Positions 19,074 to 27,631 of a stretch of 47,018 nucleotides of DNA are shown here, piece after piece; position 1 is the first letter of the stretch; each line of letters starts with the position of its first letter. The notes under the pieces were generated by a model. It ran no database searches, had not been told where the DNA came from, and worked only from the letters and a program-made list of their open reading frames with translations. The position numbers and the translations under genes are program-made. This DNA is from Flavobacterium psychraerolatum (GTDB lineage Bacteria; Bacteroidota; Bacteroidia; Flavobacteriales; Flavobacteriaceae). Location: the NCBI RefSeq assembly GCF_025960985.1, contig NZ_JAOQMX010000036.1:1-47018 (forward strand). The letters are read 5' to 3'.

Positions 19074-20018
19074 CTATTTGATATCATTTAACATTTTTGA
19101 AATTTCATCCAATCTAGGAGTCAAAATAATTTCGATTCTACGATTTTTAGCTTTTCCTTCAGCAGTAGCGTTACTAGCTAATGGAGAGAATTCTCCTCTA
19201 CCTGCTGCCGTCAAATTTTGTTTATTAATCATTCTGTTTTCACTCAAAATTGCAACAATAGCAGTCGCTCTTTTGGTGGATAAATCCCAGTTGTTGGCAA
19301 TAGGTCCCGTAGCAGTATAGGGATCATCATCTGTATGTCCTTCGATCAAAACTGCAATCTCAGGATTATCACCTAGTACTTTACCAACTTCGACAACTGC
19401 TTTACGTCCTTCAGATCCTACAGACCAACTTCCAGACCCAAAAAGCAATTTATTTTCCATGGATACGTAAACTTTTCCGTTTTTTTGCTCCACAGTCAAA
19501 CCTTTACCTTCAAAACCATTTAAAGCATTGGATAGCGTTTCTTTCAACTTACGCATACTTTCTTCTTTTGCAGCGATCAATGTTTCTAGTTCTTGCAAAC
19601 GTTGGGCACTTTTGTTTAAACGTTCTTGCTCAATAGCAAGTGCTTTAGATTTAGCATCCAATTGTGATAATAGATCACGATTTTTACCCATGTTGGCTTG
19701 CAAAGCTTCACTACTATTCTTCTCCAATGCTTTGTATGAAGCATCAAGTGTATTCATTTTATCATTTAGCGCAGCATAATCTGCATTTAATTTTTCGCGT
19801 TCCGATTTTACTTTTGCTAAATCAGTGTTTAAAGCATCTCGATCCAATTCCAGTTGGTTTTTGCTTTTCAAAAGATTGGCATTTTCATCAGAAAGGCTTC
19901 TATTTTCTTTCTTTAAATCAGTATATTTATTTTCAAGTTCATTGTAAATTTTCTTTGAAACACAAGAACTGGTCATTGCTATAAGCAACAATCCAATGGA
20001 AACTTTTTTTATCATCAA
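19074..20018 (-). CDS. OmpA-family lipoprotein with coiled-coil region
   Basis: The 314-residue protein has a lipoprotein signal (MMIKKVSIGLLLIAMTSSC, Cys19 as lipidation site). A long Glu/Lys/Leu-rich coiled-coil segment runs from about 25 to 165. The C-terminal OmpA-like peptidoglycan-binding domain reads LIEGHTDDDPYTATGPIANNWDLSTKRATAIV and AAGRGEFSPLASNATAEGKAKNRRIEI. It probably ties the outer membrane to the cell wall. The coiled coil would act as a spacer or multimerisation element. It lies 28 nt downstream of xth on the same strand and is probably co-transcribed. Either of the first two Met codons could be the start. Confidence 0.9.
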   Translation of the reverse strand: MMIKKVSIGLLLIAMTSSCVSKKIYNELENKYTDLKKENRSLSDENANLLKSKNQLELDRDALNTDLAKVKSEREKLNADYAALNDKMNTLDASYKALEKNSSEALQANMGKNRDLLSQLDAKSKALAIEQERLNKSAQRLQELETLIAAKEESMRKLKETLSNALNGFEGKGLTVEQKNGKVYVSMENKLLFGSGSWSVGSEGRKAVVEVGKVLGDNPEIAVLIEGHTDDDPYTATGPIANNWDLSTKRATAIVAILSENRMINKQNLTAAGRGEFSPLASNATAEGKAKNRRIEIILTPRLDEISKMLNDIK

Positions 20019-20046
20019 TTTTATTTTTTAAATATTAATCTATAAG

Positions 20047-20811
20047 TTATTCAATTTCTACTACAATCGGACAATGATCAGAATGTTTGGCTTCGGGTAA
20101 TATTAAAGCTCTTTTTATATGCTCTTTCAATGGCTCACTTACCAAACAATAATCAATACGCCAACCTTTGTTATTTAAACGTGCTGACGGAAAACGCATG
20201 GTCCACCAAGTATAATTGTCTGGTTCCTTATTAAGGTAACGAAAACTATCAATAAAACCATTTTTCAAAAACACGTCCAACCAAGCCCTTTCTTCTGGTA
20301 AAAATCCAGAAGTTTTTTTATTTCGAACAGGATCATGTATATCAATCGCTTCGTGACAAATATTATAGTCACCGCAGATCACAAGGTTAGGAATTTCTAC
20401 TTTTAATTGAGTGATATATTCTTGAAAGTCGTCCATGTACATGAATTTATGGCTCAATCGTTCACTATTAGTACCTGATGGCAAATATAAACTCATTACA
20501 GAAAGGGTATCAAAATCAACTCTAATATTTCGCCCTTCAAAGTCCATGTGCTCAATACCTGTGCCATAAACAACCTTATTAGGTTTTATTTTTGACAAAA
20601 TAGCCACACCACTATATCCTTTTTTGGTTGCCGGAAACCAATAATGATAAGGATAACCTGCCGCTTCAAAATCTGCCAAAGGCACTTGCTCTGCTGTTGC
20701 TTTAATTTCTTGCAAACAAATTACATCTGGATTTGCTTGTTGTAACCATTCAATGAACCCTTTAGAAATGGCGGCACGTATTCCGTTCACATTATAGGAT
20801 ATAATTTTCAT
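20047..20811 (-). CDS. xth: Exodeoxyribonuclease III (AP endonuclease)
   Basis: This Mg-dependent enzyme cleaves at abasic sites and degrades 3' ends during base excision repair. The 254 residues carry all EEP-family motifs: Asn7 in SYNVNGIRA, metal-binding Glu35 in CLQEIKA, GDYNICHEAIDIHDP, WRIDYCLVS, and the terminal SDHCPIVVEI with Asp245-His246. Length and order match XthA/ExoA enzymes. It heads a unit with the OmpA-family lipoprotein. Confidence 0.95.
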   Translation of the reverse strand: MKIISYNVNGIRAAISKGFIEWLQQANPDVICLQEIKATAEQVPLADFEAAGYPYHYWFPATKKGYSGVAILSKIKPNKVVYGTGIEHMDFEGRNIRVDFDTLSVMSLYLPSGTNSERLSHKFMYMDDFQEYITQLKVEIPNLVICGDYNICHEAIDIHDPVRNKKTSGFLPEERAWLDVFLKNGFIDSFRYLNKEPDNYTWWTMRFPSARLNNKGWRIDYCLVSEPLKEHIKRALILPEAKHSDHCPIVVEIE

Positions 20812-20835
20812 ACTTATTCAAATTTTTTATTCTTT

Positions 20836-20843
20836 CAAAAGTA
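20836..20843 (-). promoter_or_regulatory. Candidate -7 box for xth
   Basis: On the minus strand TACTTTTG (20843-20836) is the same octamer as in the tas promoter and lies 25 nt from the ATG. The nearest TTG is 24 nt upstream, slightly beyond normal spacing. Confidence 0.4.
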
Positions 20844-20896
20844 CTAAAAAATAAAAAGGATGTAGCACAAAACATGAAATTAGAATTTCACAATAG

Positions 20897-20925
20897 TTGA
20901 ATCATCGAGTTTTTTTCTATCTTTG
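20897..20925 (+). promoter_or_regulatory. Promoter of olsF
   Basis: TTG (20897-20899), 18 nt, TATCTTTG (20918-20925) fits the Bacteroidota consensus. Transcription would start near 20932, which decides the translation start at 20954. Confidence 0.75.
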
Positions 20926-20953
20926 TTTTTCGCTCAAAAAATATTATAAAATC

Positions 20954-22777
20954 ATGGGTTTAGTTACTGCCAAAGAAGTTGCGAAAGCTATCAATATTGA
21001 AAAATACGGAATTTTAGGAACTTTTTCAGGTTGGCTATTAATGAAAGTTCTAAGAATTTCAACCTTAAACAAAGTTTACAATAGAAACAAACATTTAAAA
21101 GATATTGATTTTTTAAATGGAATTGTAAATGATCTACAAATAAAATTTGAAGTTCCAGAAGAAGATTTAAAACGATTACCAAAAGACGGTGCCTATATTA
21201 CCATTTCTAATCATCCACTTGGAGGTATAGATGGTATTTTATTGTTGAAATTAATGCTCGAAAAAGAACCTAATTTCAAGATTATCGCCAATTTTCTTTT
21301 GCATCGAATAGAACCGTTAAAAAAATACATCATGCCAGTAAATCCTTTTGAGAATCATAAGGATGCCAAATCAAGCGTGGTCGGAATCAAAGAAACTTTA
21401 CGCCATTTAAGTGATGGAAAACCATTGGGGATATTTCCTGCTGGAGAAGTATCCACTTATAAAGACGGACAATTAATTGTAGATAAACCATGGGAAGAAG
21501 GAGCCATAAAGGTGATTAGGAAAGCACAAGTTCCTGTTATTCCAATATATTTTCACGCCAAAAATAGCGGCTTATTTTATTTTTTATCGAAAATAAGTTC
21601 AACCTTACGTACAGCAAAACTACCATCTGAAGTTTTCAGTCAAAAAAATCGAGTTATTAAAGTTCGAATTGGAAAGCCTATTTCTGTGAACGAACAAAAC
21701 GAACATAAAACGATTGCCTCTTTCTCTGAATTCTTAAGAAAGAAGACCTACATGTTGGCAAATCCTTTCGAAAAAGAAACCAAATTAATTTCGACCACGA
21801 GTCTAAAACTTCCAAGAAGCCCAAAAGCCATTGTAACAGCAGTAAATTCCGATACAATCATCAATGAAGTTAAAGCATTGAGAGATACCGACTGTCGTCT
21901 TTTACAAAGTAAAAACTACGAAGTGTTTTTTGCAAAAGCAGAAAACATACCCAATATTTTACATGAAATTGGTCGCCTTCGCGAAATAACATTTAGAGAA
22001 GTAGGGGAAGGAACCAATGAATCTATTGATTTGGATAAGTTTGACCAATATTACCACCATTTATTCCTTTGGGATGAAGATGCTAAAAAAATCGCAGGAG
22101 CTTACCGTATGGGATTGGGTTCTGAAATCTTTAAAGGTCATGGTATCGAAGGGTTTTATTTGAATGAATTGTTCCGTTTTGAACCAGAATTGCATGATAT
22201 GATGACCAAAACCATCGAAATGGGCCGAGCATTTATCATCAAAGAATACCAACAAAAACCAATGCCTTTGTTCTTGCTTTGGAAAGGGATTATTCATACT
22301 ACCTTACGTTTCCCAGAGCATAAGTATTTGATGGGAGGGGTAAGTATTAGCAATCAATTCTCTGATTTTTCAAAATCTTTGATGATTCAGTTTATGAGAT
22401 CAAATTATTACGATCCTTATATTGCTCAATACATTCATCCAAAAAAAGCATACAAAGTAAAACTAAAAGATGCTGACAAAGATTTCATTTTTAATGAAAC
22501 AGAAGCTGATTTAAACAAGTTTGACAAAATTATTGACGAATTGGAACCAGGAATTTTACGATTACCGGTATTGATAAAAAAATACATTAAGCAAAATGCA
22601 AGAGTAGTAGCATTTAACGTTGACCCCTTGTTTAATAATGCTATTGATGGACTAATGTACATACGCGTTGAAGACATTCCAGAAAGTACGATGAAACCCG
22701 TTATGGAAGAATTTCAAGCTGAATTGGAACGAAAACTGAATGAAAAAGGAGAACATGAAAATGACTCTGAACTATAA
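20954..22777 (+). CDS. olsF: Bifunctional ornithine lipid synthase (OlsF-like acyltransferase fusion)
   Basis: The 607-residue protein joins two acyltransferases. The N-terminal part (about 60-290) is PlsC-like, with ISNHPLGGIDG (His87, Asp93) and FPAGEVS. The C-terminal part (about 310-600) is GNAT-like and related to OlsB (LREITFREVGEGTNESIDLDKFD, YRMGLG, and IEMGRAFI). From published work on the family, including a Flavobacterium enzyme, the C-terminal domain N-acylates ornithine and the N-terminal domain O-acylates the product to give ornithine lipid, a phosphorus-free membrane lipid. The His-to-Asp spacing is one residue longer than the textbook HX4D box. The ATG at 20954 is chosen because an in-frame TTG at 20897 is itself the -33 promoter box. 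It is a single-gene unit. Confidence 0.85.
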   Translation: MGLVTAKEVAKAINIEKYGILGTFSGWLLMKVLRISTLNKVYNRNKHLKDIDFLNGIVNDLQIKFEVPEEDLKRLPKDGAYITISNHPLGGIDGILLLKLMLEKEPNFKIIANFLLHRIEPLKKYIMPVNPFENHKDAKSSVVGIKETLRHLSDGKPLGIFPAGEVSTYKDGQLIVDKPWEEGAIKVIRKAQVPVIPIYFHAKNSGLFYFLSKISSTLRTAKLPSEVFSQKNRVIKVRIGKPISVNEQNEHKTIASFSEFLRKKTYMLANPFEKETKLISTTSLKLPRSPKAIVTAVNSDTIINEVKALRDTDCRLLQSKNYEVFFAKAENIPNILHEIGRLREITFREVGEGTNESIDLDKFDQYYHHLFLWDEDAKKIAGAYRMGLGSEIFKGHGIEGFYLNELFRFEPELHDMMTKTIEMGRAFIIKEYQQKPMPLFLLWKGIIHTTLRFPEHKYLMGGVSISNQFSDFSKSLMIQFMRSNYYDPYIAQYIHPKKAYKVKLKDADKDFIFNETEADLNKFDKIIDELEPGILRLPVLIKKYIKQNARVVAFNVDPLFNNAIDGLMYIRVEDIPESTMKPVMEEFQAELERKLNEKGEHENDSEL

Positions 22778-22814
22778 TAGAAAAGGCCTCGAAATTATCG
22801 AGGCCTTTTCTATT
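22776..22814. terminator. Hairpin between olsF and the convergent dehydrogenase gene
   Basis: A 17-bp perfect stem (22776-22792 with 22798-22814) with a 5-nt loop overlaps the olsF stop codon. Its T-run is short, but position and strength suggest it ends transcription from both sides. Confidence 0.75.
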
Positions 22815-22858
22815 ATGGCGAAAATTATATAACTTAAATAGGATTTAACAGCATTAAT

Positions 22859-23812
22859 TTATTTTACATATTTCGCCTTAATTTTATCTACAATCACTTG
22901 CGCCAATCGTTCGTGACTTTCAAAAGTCCAACCGGCTACGTGAGGAGAAAGAATAACATTTGAAGCGGTTAACAAATATTGGAAAGCTTCTGGTGTATCG
23001 TTTTCTTGAAATAGCGTTTCAAAAGATAGTTTTTCGTATTCTAAAACATCAAGCCCAGCTCCTAGTACTTTTTTTGACTGCAGGGCAGCGACTAGATCAG
23101 CTGTTACAATGTTTTTACCCCTTGATGTATTCAAAATCCAAAATGATTTAGAAAAACCGTTTATAAATGCTCTATTTACCATTCCATTGGTCTCTGGAGT
23201 CCATGGAATGTGTAAACTCAATACTTCTACCTTTTGTTGAAATTCTTGTAACGAAACTTGCTTACAATTTTCATCACCTACGTTGTCTTTGATGTCGTAA
23301 CAAAGTACATCTACATTGAACCCCCTTAGCTTTTTCGCAAATGATTTCCCCATATTCCCATAACCAATAATGCCGACTGTTTTTCCGTCTAATTCATGGC
23401 CACGGTTGCTTTCGCGATTCCATTGTCCTGAACGTATTTCCTTATCAGCTTGATTGAGATTATTGAATAAGGATAAAATCATTCCGAGTGTATGTTCGGC
23501 TACTGCATTTCGGTTTCCTTCGGGCGCAGCGATGAGTGTAATATTTTTGGTTTCGGCATAGTCACAATCAATACTCTCTAGCCCCGCTCCTACTCTAGCA
23601 ATGAATTGCAAATTGATTGCTTTGTCCAAAAAAGCTTTATCGATATTAAAACGACTGCGAATTATGATACCATGATAATCTTGTATTTTGGATTCGATTT
23701 CTTCTTTGGAAGAAGAAAAGTCTTCGTGATTGACAAAACCAGTAGTTTGCAATTGTTCCATCATAATTGGATTATTGCTATCGATATGAAGTATTTTGAT
23801 TGGTTGTAACAT
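22859..23812 (-). CDS. D-2-hydroxyacid dehydrogenase (phosphoglycerate dehydrogenase-like)
   Basis: This 317-residue NAD-dependent dehydrogenase belongs to the D-isomer-specific 2-hydroxyacid family. The central Rossmann fold has VGIIGYGNMGKSFAKKLRGF, and the catalytic set is visible as Arg in LNTSRGKNIVTADLV and His in SPHVAGWTFESHERLA. No ACT domain is present, so it is the short form. It may be 3-phosphoglycerate dehydrogenase, but related enzymes acting on glyoxylate or other 2-hydroxyacids look alike, and no serC or serB neighbour supports a serine pathway. The gene lies downstream of proC with a structured spacer between them. Confidence 0.85.
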   Translation of the reverse strand: MLQPIKILHIDSNNPIMMEQLQTTGFVNHEDFSSSKEEIESKIQDYHGIIIRSRFNIDKAFLDKAINLQFIARVGAGLESIDCDYAETKNITLIAAPEGNRNAVAEHTLGMILSLFNNLNQADKEIRSGQWNRESNRGHELDGKTVGIIGYGNMGKSFAKKLRGFNVDVLCYDIKDNVGDENCKQVSLQEFQQKVEVLSLHIPWTPETNGMVNRAFINGFSKSFWILNTSRGKNIVTADLVAALQSKKVLGAGLDVLEYEKLSFETLFQENDTPEAFQYLLTASNVILSPHVAGWTFESHERLAQVIVDKIKAKYVK

Positions 23813-23920
23813 ATACTTTAATTTTAAAAATGCAGTGCATTAAAAAGACATTATCCTCGCAAATAACTTTTAAGGTAGTACTTAATTTCAAATCCCCATA
23901 CTTCTGATTACAGTGAGGCT

Positions 23921-24017
23921 GCATTAGGGATGGGAACGGCATCCTTTTTTGGGGTTTTTTCTGCCCCAAAAAAGATATAGTGAACAGCCCGACCCGCCTT
24001 TTTCGGGCGGGTAATGC
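23921..24017 (+). ncRNA. Candidate structured RNA element between proC and the dehydrogenase gene
   Basis: Four helices nest in under 100 nt. An outer closing stem pairs GCATTA (23921-23926) with TAATGC (24012-24017). Inside it are GGATG/CATCC (23928-23932 with 23940-23944, 7-nt loop), TTTTTTGGGG/CCCCAAAAAA (23945-23954 with 23964-23973), and CCCGCC/GGCGGG (23993-23998 with 24006-24011). The unpaired joiner AGATATAGTGAACAGCCCG (23973-23991) looks like a conserved element. The segment is far richer in G/C than its surroundings. It recalls repeated Flavobacteria intergenic elements and possibly the flavo-1 RNA motif, but that is from memory and not checked. Strand is assigned from that resemblance. 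No promoter was identified. It could instead act as a terminator or leader on the minus strand. Confidence 0.45.
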
Positions 24018-24025
24018 CCAAATGA

Positions 24026-24805
24026 TTATTTACCTTTAATTTGTTTTAAAGCAGATTTGATTCCGCGAATTAAGGACGAACTAAAACCATGAGATTCCAT
24101 TTCACTTAATCCTGCAATGGTGCAGCCTTGTGGGGTTGTCACGCGATCAATCAATTGCTCTGGATGAACTTGCTCCACCATCAACATTTCGGCAGCACCT
24201 TTTACAGTTTGAGCAGAAATAGCCAATGCCGTTTTCCAATCAAAACCGATTTCGATCCCTGCTTGCATTGATGCACGCATGTAGCGCAAGGCAAAAGCAG
24301 TACCTGAAGCGGCCAAGACAGTAGCAGCGTCCATTAATTTTTCGTCAATTACAGGTGCAGTCCCAATTTCTTGAAATAAGTCTACAAGTTGCTGACCGTA
24401 GCTTGCTTTGTCTTCTTGAAATGAGATACATGTTGCCGATTCTCCAAATTGTGCAGCAATATTTGGCATCACACGAATGGCATGGTGCTCAGGTCCAATT
24501 TTATTTTGTAATTTTTCTATTGAAAGTCCACTCGCTGCCGAAGCAATTATTTTATTGGACAAAACAGGAAGTATCTCTGCCAAAACCAAATCAACTTGGT
24601 ATGGTTTAATTGTCAAAAGAATGACATCTGCCTCTTGAATATTGTGTTTGTTATCGGAGGAAACAGTAATACCTAAATCCTCAAGGTATTGGATATTGGC
24701 TACGTTACGACGGGTAACAGTCACTTGGTTTCCTTGGGTAAATTTGGCAATTCCTACAGCAACTGAAACGCCAAGGTTTCCGCCACCTATAATGTGTATT
24801 TTCAT
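24026..24805 (-). CDS. proC: Pyrroline-5-carboxylate reductase
   Basis: This enzyme reduces pyrroline-5-carboxylate to proline with NAD(P)H. From the ATG at 24805 the protein is 259 residues. The Rossmann motif HIIGGGNLGVSVAVGI is at the very N-terminus. ILLTIKPYQVDLVL follows, then SAASGLSIEKLQ, and the C-terminal substrate-binding part with ASGTAFALRYMRASMQAGIEIG and VTTPQGCTIAGLSEMESHGF (family signature TxPGGxT, here TTPQGCT). A TTG three codons upstream is not needed. It lies 73 nt after mgtE. Confidence 0.94.
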   Translation of the reverse strand: MKIHIIGGGNLGVSVAVGIAKFTQGNQVTVTRRNVANIQYLEDLGITVSSDNKHNIQEADVILLTIKPYQVDLVLAEILPVLSNKIIASAASGLSIEKLQNKIGPEHHAIRVMPNIAAQFGESATCISFQEDKASYGQQLVDLFQEIGTAPVIDEKLMDAATVLAASGTAFALRYMRASMQAGIEIGFDWKTALAISAQTVKGAAEMLMVEQVHPEQLIDRVTTPQGCTIAGLSEMESHGFSSSLIRGIKSALKQIKGK

Positions 24806-24878
24806 ATGGTTCAATATTTTTCCTTTTTTTAAATCAATTTGTGAGGATCAAAAATGGAAAGAGTTATTATTTATTTAA

Positions 24879-26231
24879 TTAAAATCCTAATATTAATCTC
24901 GCAATAGAAAAGTAAATCAAAATTCCGCAAATATCATTACTTGTGGTAATAAACGGTCCTGTTGCTAGTGCGGGATCAACTCCAAATTTATCCAGCATTA
25001 AGGGAACAAAAGTCCCGATTAAAGAGGCTATAATAATTACCGAAATCAAGGCACAACAAACTACAAAACCAATAATCAAAGGCTCTCCCAAAAGGTAATA
25101 ACTCCCTAAAAAGAGAATGACCGCGAGAATAGCTCCATTTAATAAACTTAACGAAATCTCTTTGATGAGTCGGCTGAACAATGAACCACTCAGGGTATCA
25201 TTTGCCAAACCTTGTACAATAATCGCTGATGATTGTACCCCAACGTTTCCCGCCATTGCGGCAATAAGTGGTGTAAAGAAAAATAATTTTCCGTGTTGTA
25301 ACATGGCACCTTCAAACAACCCTAAGACTCTCACGGTTATAAAACCACCCAATAGGGCTAGTACCAACCATGGCAAACGTGCTTTAGTCAACTCCAGAAT
25401 ACTATCATCTGCCTCCACGTCTTTGGAGATACCCGCAGCCAACTGGTAATCTTTGTCGGCTTCCTCACGAATCACGTCGATAATATCATCAATAGTAATA
25501 CGACCGACTAAACGGCCCATGGCATCGACAACAGGAATGGCTTCTAGGTCATATTTTTGCATGATACGAGCCACTTCAACATCTTCGGCATCAACGCTAA
25601 CCGAAGTTACATTGTTGATGTATATCTCAGAAATCTGTGCTCTAGTTGATGTCGTCAATAAATCCTTGAGCGACAAGCGCCCTTTCAAACGGTTTTCATC
25701 ATCCACGACATATATCGAGTGCACACGTGAAACATTTTCGGCTTGGGCACGCATTTCTTTGACACAGGTTAATACGTTCCAATTTTCATTGACTTTTACA
25801 AGCTCTTTACCCATGAGTCCACCAGCGGTATCTTCATCATAGCGCAACAAATCAATAATATCCTTGGCATGCTCAATATCATCTAACTCAGAGATTACCT
25901 CTTCCTTTTTGGATTGAGATAATTCTGCGATAATATCGGCTGCATCATCGGTATCCAACTCGTCTAACTCTTCGGCAATTTCTTTGGCCGAAAGGCGACT
26001 TAATATATTTTCACGCAAATCGTCTTCTAGTTCAAGAAGAATTTCTGCCGTTTTCTCTGAATCTAATACCTTAAATATGTAGGTTGCTTCATCAAAATCC
26101 AGTTCGTCTAATATTTCGGCTATATCGGCATGGTGCATGTCATTCAACAAGGATTCTAGCTCCCTATCATTTTTATCTACAATATGTCTCTCTAGTTCAA
26201 GTATTAATTCTTTACTGATTTTGAATTCCAT
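24879..26231 (-). CDS. mgtE: Magnesium transporter MgtE
   Basis: This inner-membrane Mg2+ channel has 450 residues. The acidic N-terminal superhelical domain covers about 15-125 (repeats such as [21 protein letters not shown]). A pair of CBS domains follows (about 130-255, with [27 protein letters not shown] and [28 protein letters not shown]). A five-helix membrane domain follows (about 275-450, with [16 protein letters not shown] and [23 protein letters not shown]). The acidic domains sense cytosolic Mg2+ and gate the pore. Its start codon lies inside the 3' end of rsmA (20-nt overlap), so translation is probably coupled. Confidence 0.96.
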   Translation of the reverse strand: MEFKISKELILELERHIVDKNDRELESLLNDMHHADIAEILDELDFDEATYIFKVLDSEKTAEILLELEDDLRENILSRLSAKEIAEELDELDTDDAADIIAELSQSKKEEVISELDDIEHAKDIIDLLRYDEDTAGGLMGKELVKVNENWNVLTCVKEMRAQAENVSRVHSIYVVDDENRLKGRLSLKDLLTTSTRAQISEIYINNVTSVSVDAEDVEVARIMQKYDLEAIPVVDAMGRLVGRITIDDIIDVIREEADKDYQLAAGISKDVEADDSILELTKARLPWLVLALLGGFITVRVLGLFEGAMLQHGKLFFFTPLIAAMAGNVGVQSSAIIVQGLANDTLSGSLFSRLIKEISLSLLNGAILAVILFLGSYYLLGEPLIIGFVVCCALISVIIIASLIGTFVPLMLDKFGVDPALATGPFITTSNDICGILIYFSIARLILGF

Positions 26232-27000
26232 CGGCTTCTATTTTTTGGGTCAATTCTAAAAATTGTGCTACATTCAATTGTTCTGGTCGAAGGTTAAAAA
26301 CTTCGTCTGCACGCAGTTCATCGGACAAATTTAGGGTTTTTAAACTGTTACGCAAAGTCTTTCTACGTTGTTGGAATGCTGTTTTTACTACCGTAAAAAA
26401 TAACTTTTGACTGCATGGCAAACTAAAATCTTTTTTACGACGCAAACGCAACACGCCCGATTTTACTTTTGGTGGTGGAATGAATACATTCTCGTCTACC
26501 GTAAACAAATATTCAGCATCATAAAAAGCTTGTACCAAAACAGATAAGATACCATAGGCCTTTGTTCCTTTCTTCTCGCAAATACGTTCAGCTACTTCTT
26601 TTTGAAACATTCCCGAAAACTCTGGTATTTGCTCTTTGAATTCTAACATTCTAAAAACAATCTGAGTCGAAATATTATACGGGAAGTTACCGATAATTGC
26701 GAACTGTTTTCCTGCAAAAATTTCATTGATATCGTACTTCAAGAAATCCTTCGAAATTATTTTATTTTCTAACTTGGGATAATTAGCATCTAGATATTCC
26801 ACTGATTCATTATCAATTTCGACCACATAAGTAGTAACCGGTTTCTCTAACAAATATTTTGTTAACACTCCCATTCCAGGACCTATCTCCAATACATCAT
26901 CGTATCCTTCTAGATTTAGGGTATCTGCGATTGCTTTGGCTATACTTTCATCCTTCAAGAAATGCTGTCCAAGGTGTTTTTTTGCTTTTACTTTTTCCAT
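26212..27000 (-). CDS. rsmA: 16S rRNA (adenine(1518)-N(6)/adenine(1519)-N(6))-dimethyltransferase
   Basis: Also known as KsgA, this enzyme dimethylates two adjacent adenines near the 3' end of 16S rRNA during 30S assembly. The 262 residues show [12 protein letters not shown] at the N-terminus, the SAM-binding motif [15 protein letters not shown], acidic [13 protein letters not shown], the catalytic GNFPYNIS (NxPY type), and [13 protein letters not shown] near the C-terminus. The gene overlaps mgtE by 20 nt, an arrangement common in this phylum. Confidence 0.96.
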   Translation of the reverse strand: MEKVKAKKHLGQHFLKDESIAKAIADTLNLEGYDDVLEIGPGMGVLTKYLLEKPVTTYVVEIDNESVEYLDANYPKLENKIISKDFLKYDINEIFAGKQFAIIGNFPYNISTQIVFRMLEFKEQIPEFSGMFQKEVAERICEKKGTKAYGILSVLVQAFYDAEYLFTVDENVFIPPPKVKSGVLRLRRKKDFSLPCSQKLFFTVVKTAFQQRRKTLRNSLKTLNLSDELRADEVFNLRPEQLNVAQFLELTQKIEADGIQNQ

Positions 27001-27036
27001 TTTTTTTTGAGTTTCTAAGTGGCTAACTCTTTTAAC

Positions 27037-27060
27037 CGCAAAGACGCTAAGGCGCTAAGT
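27037..27060. repeat. Three tandem octamers (CGCWAAGN type)
   Basis: CGCAAAGA, CGCTAAGG and CGCTAAGT stand head to tail in the spacer upstream of rsmA. The run is much more G/C-rich than the sequence around it. Its function is unknown. Confidence 0.55.
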
Positions 27061-27172
27061 TTTTTTTATATTCTAAATCCCTTTTATTTTTAAGATACCA
27101 CTTATAGCTTCCTTAACCACTATAAATTGAGTCTATAACTGATTCTTATAAATTGGGATTGATAAGTGAATT

Positions 27173-27484
27173 TTAATGCTCTGATATCACTTGCAATTCT
27201 GTGCGGAAAATCAACATTTTGTCTCCAAAAAGTTGCTGTCCTTCTGCCTGAAAAGTACCGGCATTTTCAACGTAATATTTTTCTAAAGTTTCTTTGCTGT
27301 CCGTAGTATATTGAGCCGAATAGGTTACTCCACCCATTTCTTCTTCGACCAAAACACGCACCAAACGTGCAGAAATAAATTTACCAGTGGCAATCATTTC
27401 TGGGATGTGCTTGTGCTGCATCCAAATCATCCATTGGTCGTGTAAACTTTCGTGTATGTTTGTAGTAACGTTGTATATTATCAT
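27173..27484 (-). CDS. DUF4286 family protein
   Basis: This small protein of 103 residues has a ferredoxin-like or ABM-like composition (MIIYNVTTNIHESLHDQWMIWMQHKHIPEM at the start, MGGVTYSAQY and LFGDKMLIFRTELQVI at the end). It has no signal peptide and no membrane segment, so it should be cytoplasmic. The sequence and its position between a TPR gene and rsmA match DUF4286 of Bacteroidota, whose role is unknown to me. Spacers of 147 nt upstream and 172 nt downstream leave open whether it is in an operon. Confidence 0.85.
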   Translation of the reverse strand: MIIYNVTTNIHESLHDQWMIWMQHKHIPEMIATGKFISARLVRVLVEEEMGGVTYSAQYTTDSKETLEKYYVENAGTFQAEGQQLFGDKMLIFRTELQVISEH

Positions 27485-27631
27485 AATTTATTCCCCTAGC
27501 CCCGCCGCAGCAAGGAATCCCTATTAGAGGTAAATAGGATTTTAGCTCTAAAACGAATGAGCAAGTTATTATTCTCTCTTTTATATTCTGTGACGCCCTC
27601 CATACATTCCCTCATTGAGAGCTAGGGAATT
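27485..27631. other. Spacer with small hairpins
   Basis: It contains one imperfect hairpin (27516-27525 with 27533-27541, one bulged base), a 7-bp pair (agggaat with attccct, near 27606-27630) and long-range complementarity between its ends (27491-27500 with 27621-27630, one extra C). No open frame or clear terminator was seen. Confidence 0.4.

Noticed and set aside
20897..20953. TTG start giving a 19-residue N-terminal extension of OlsF
   Set aside because: The TTG is the -33 box of a good promoter and the predicted transcript starts after it, so the ATG at 20954 is used.
23927..23944. A 5S-rRNA-like look of the GGGATGGGAACGG segment
   Set aside because: No 5S helices or flanking rRNA genes are present; the segment fits the local hairpin of the structured element instead.
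25117..25842. Long plus-strand open frames opposite mgtE
   Set aside because: They are antisense to a clear MgtE gene, are Ser/Thr-rich in the way of shadow frames, and have no promoter or family resemblance.
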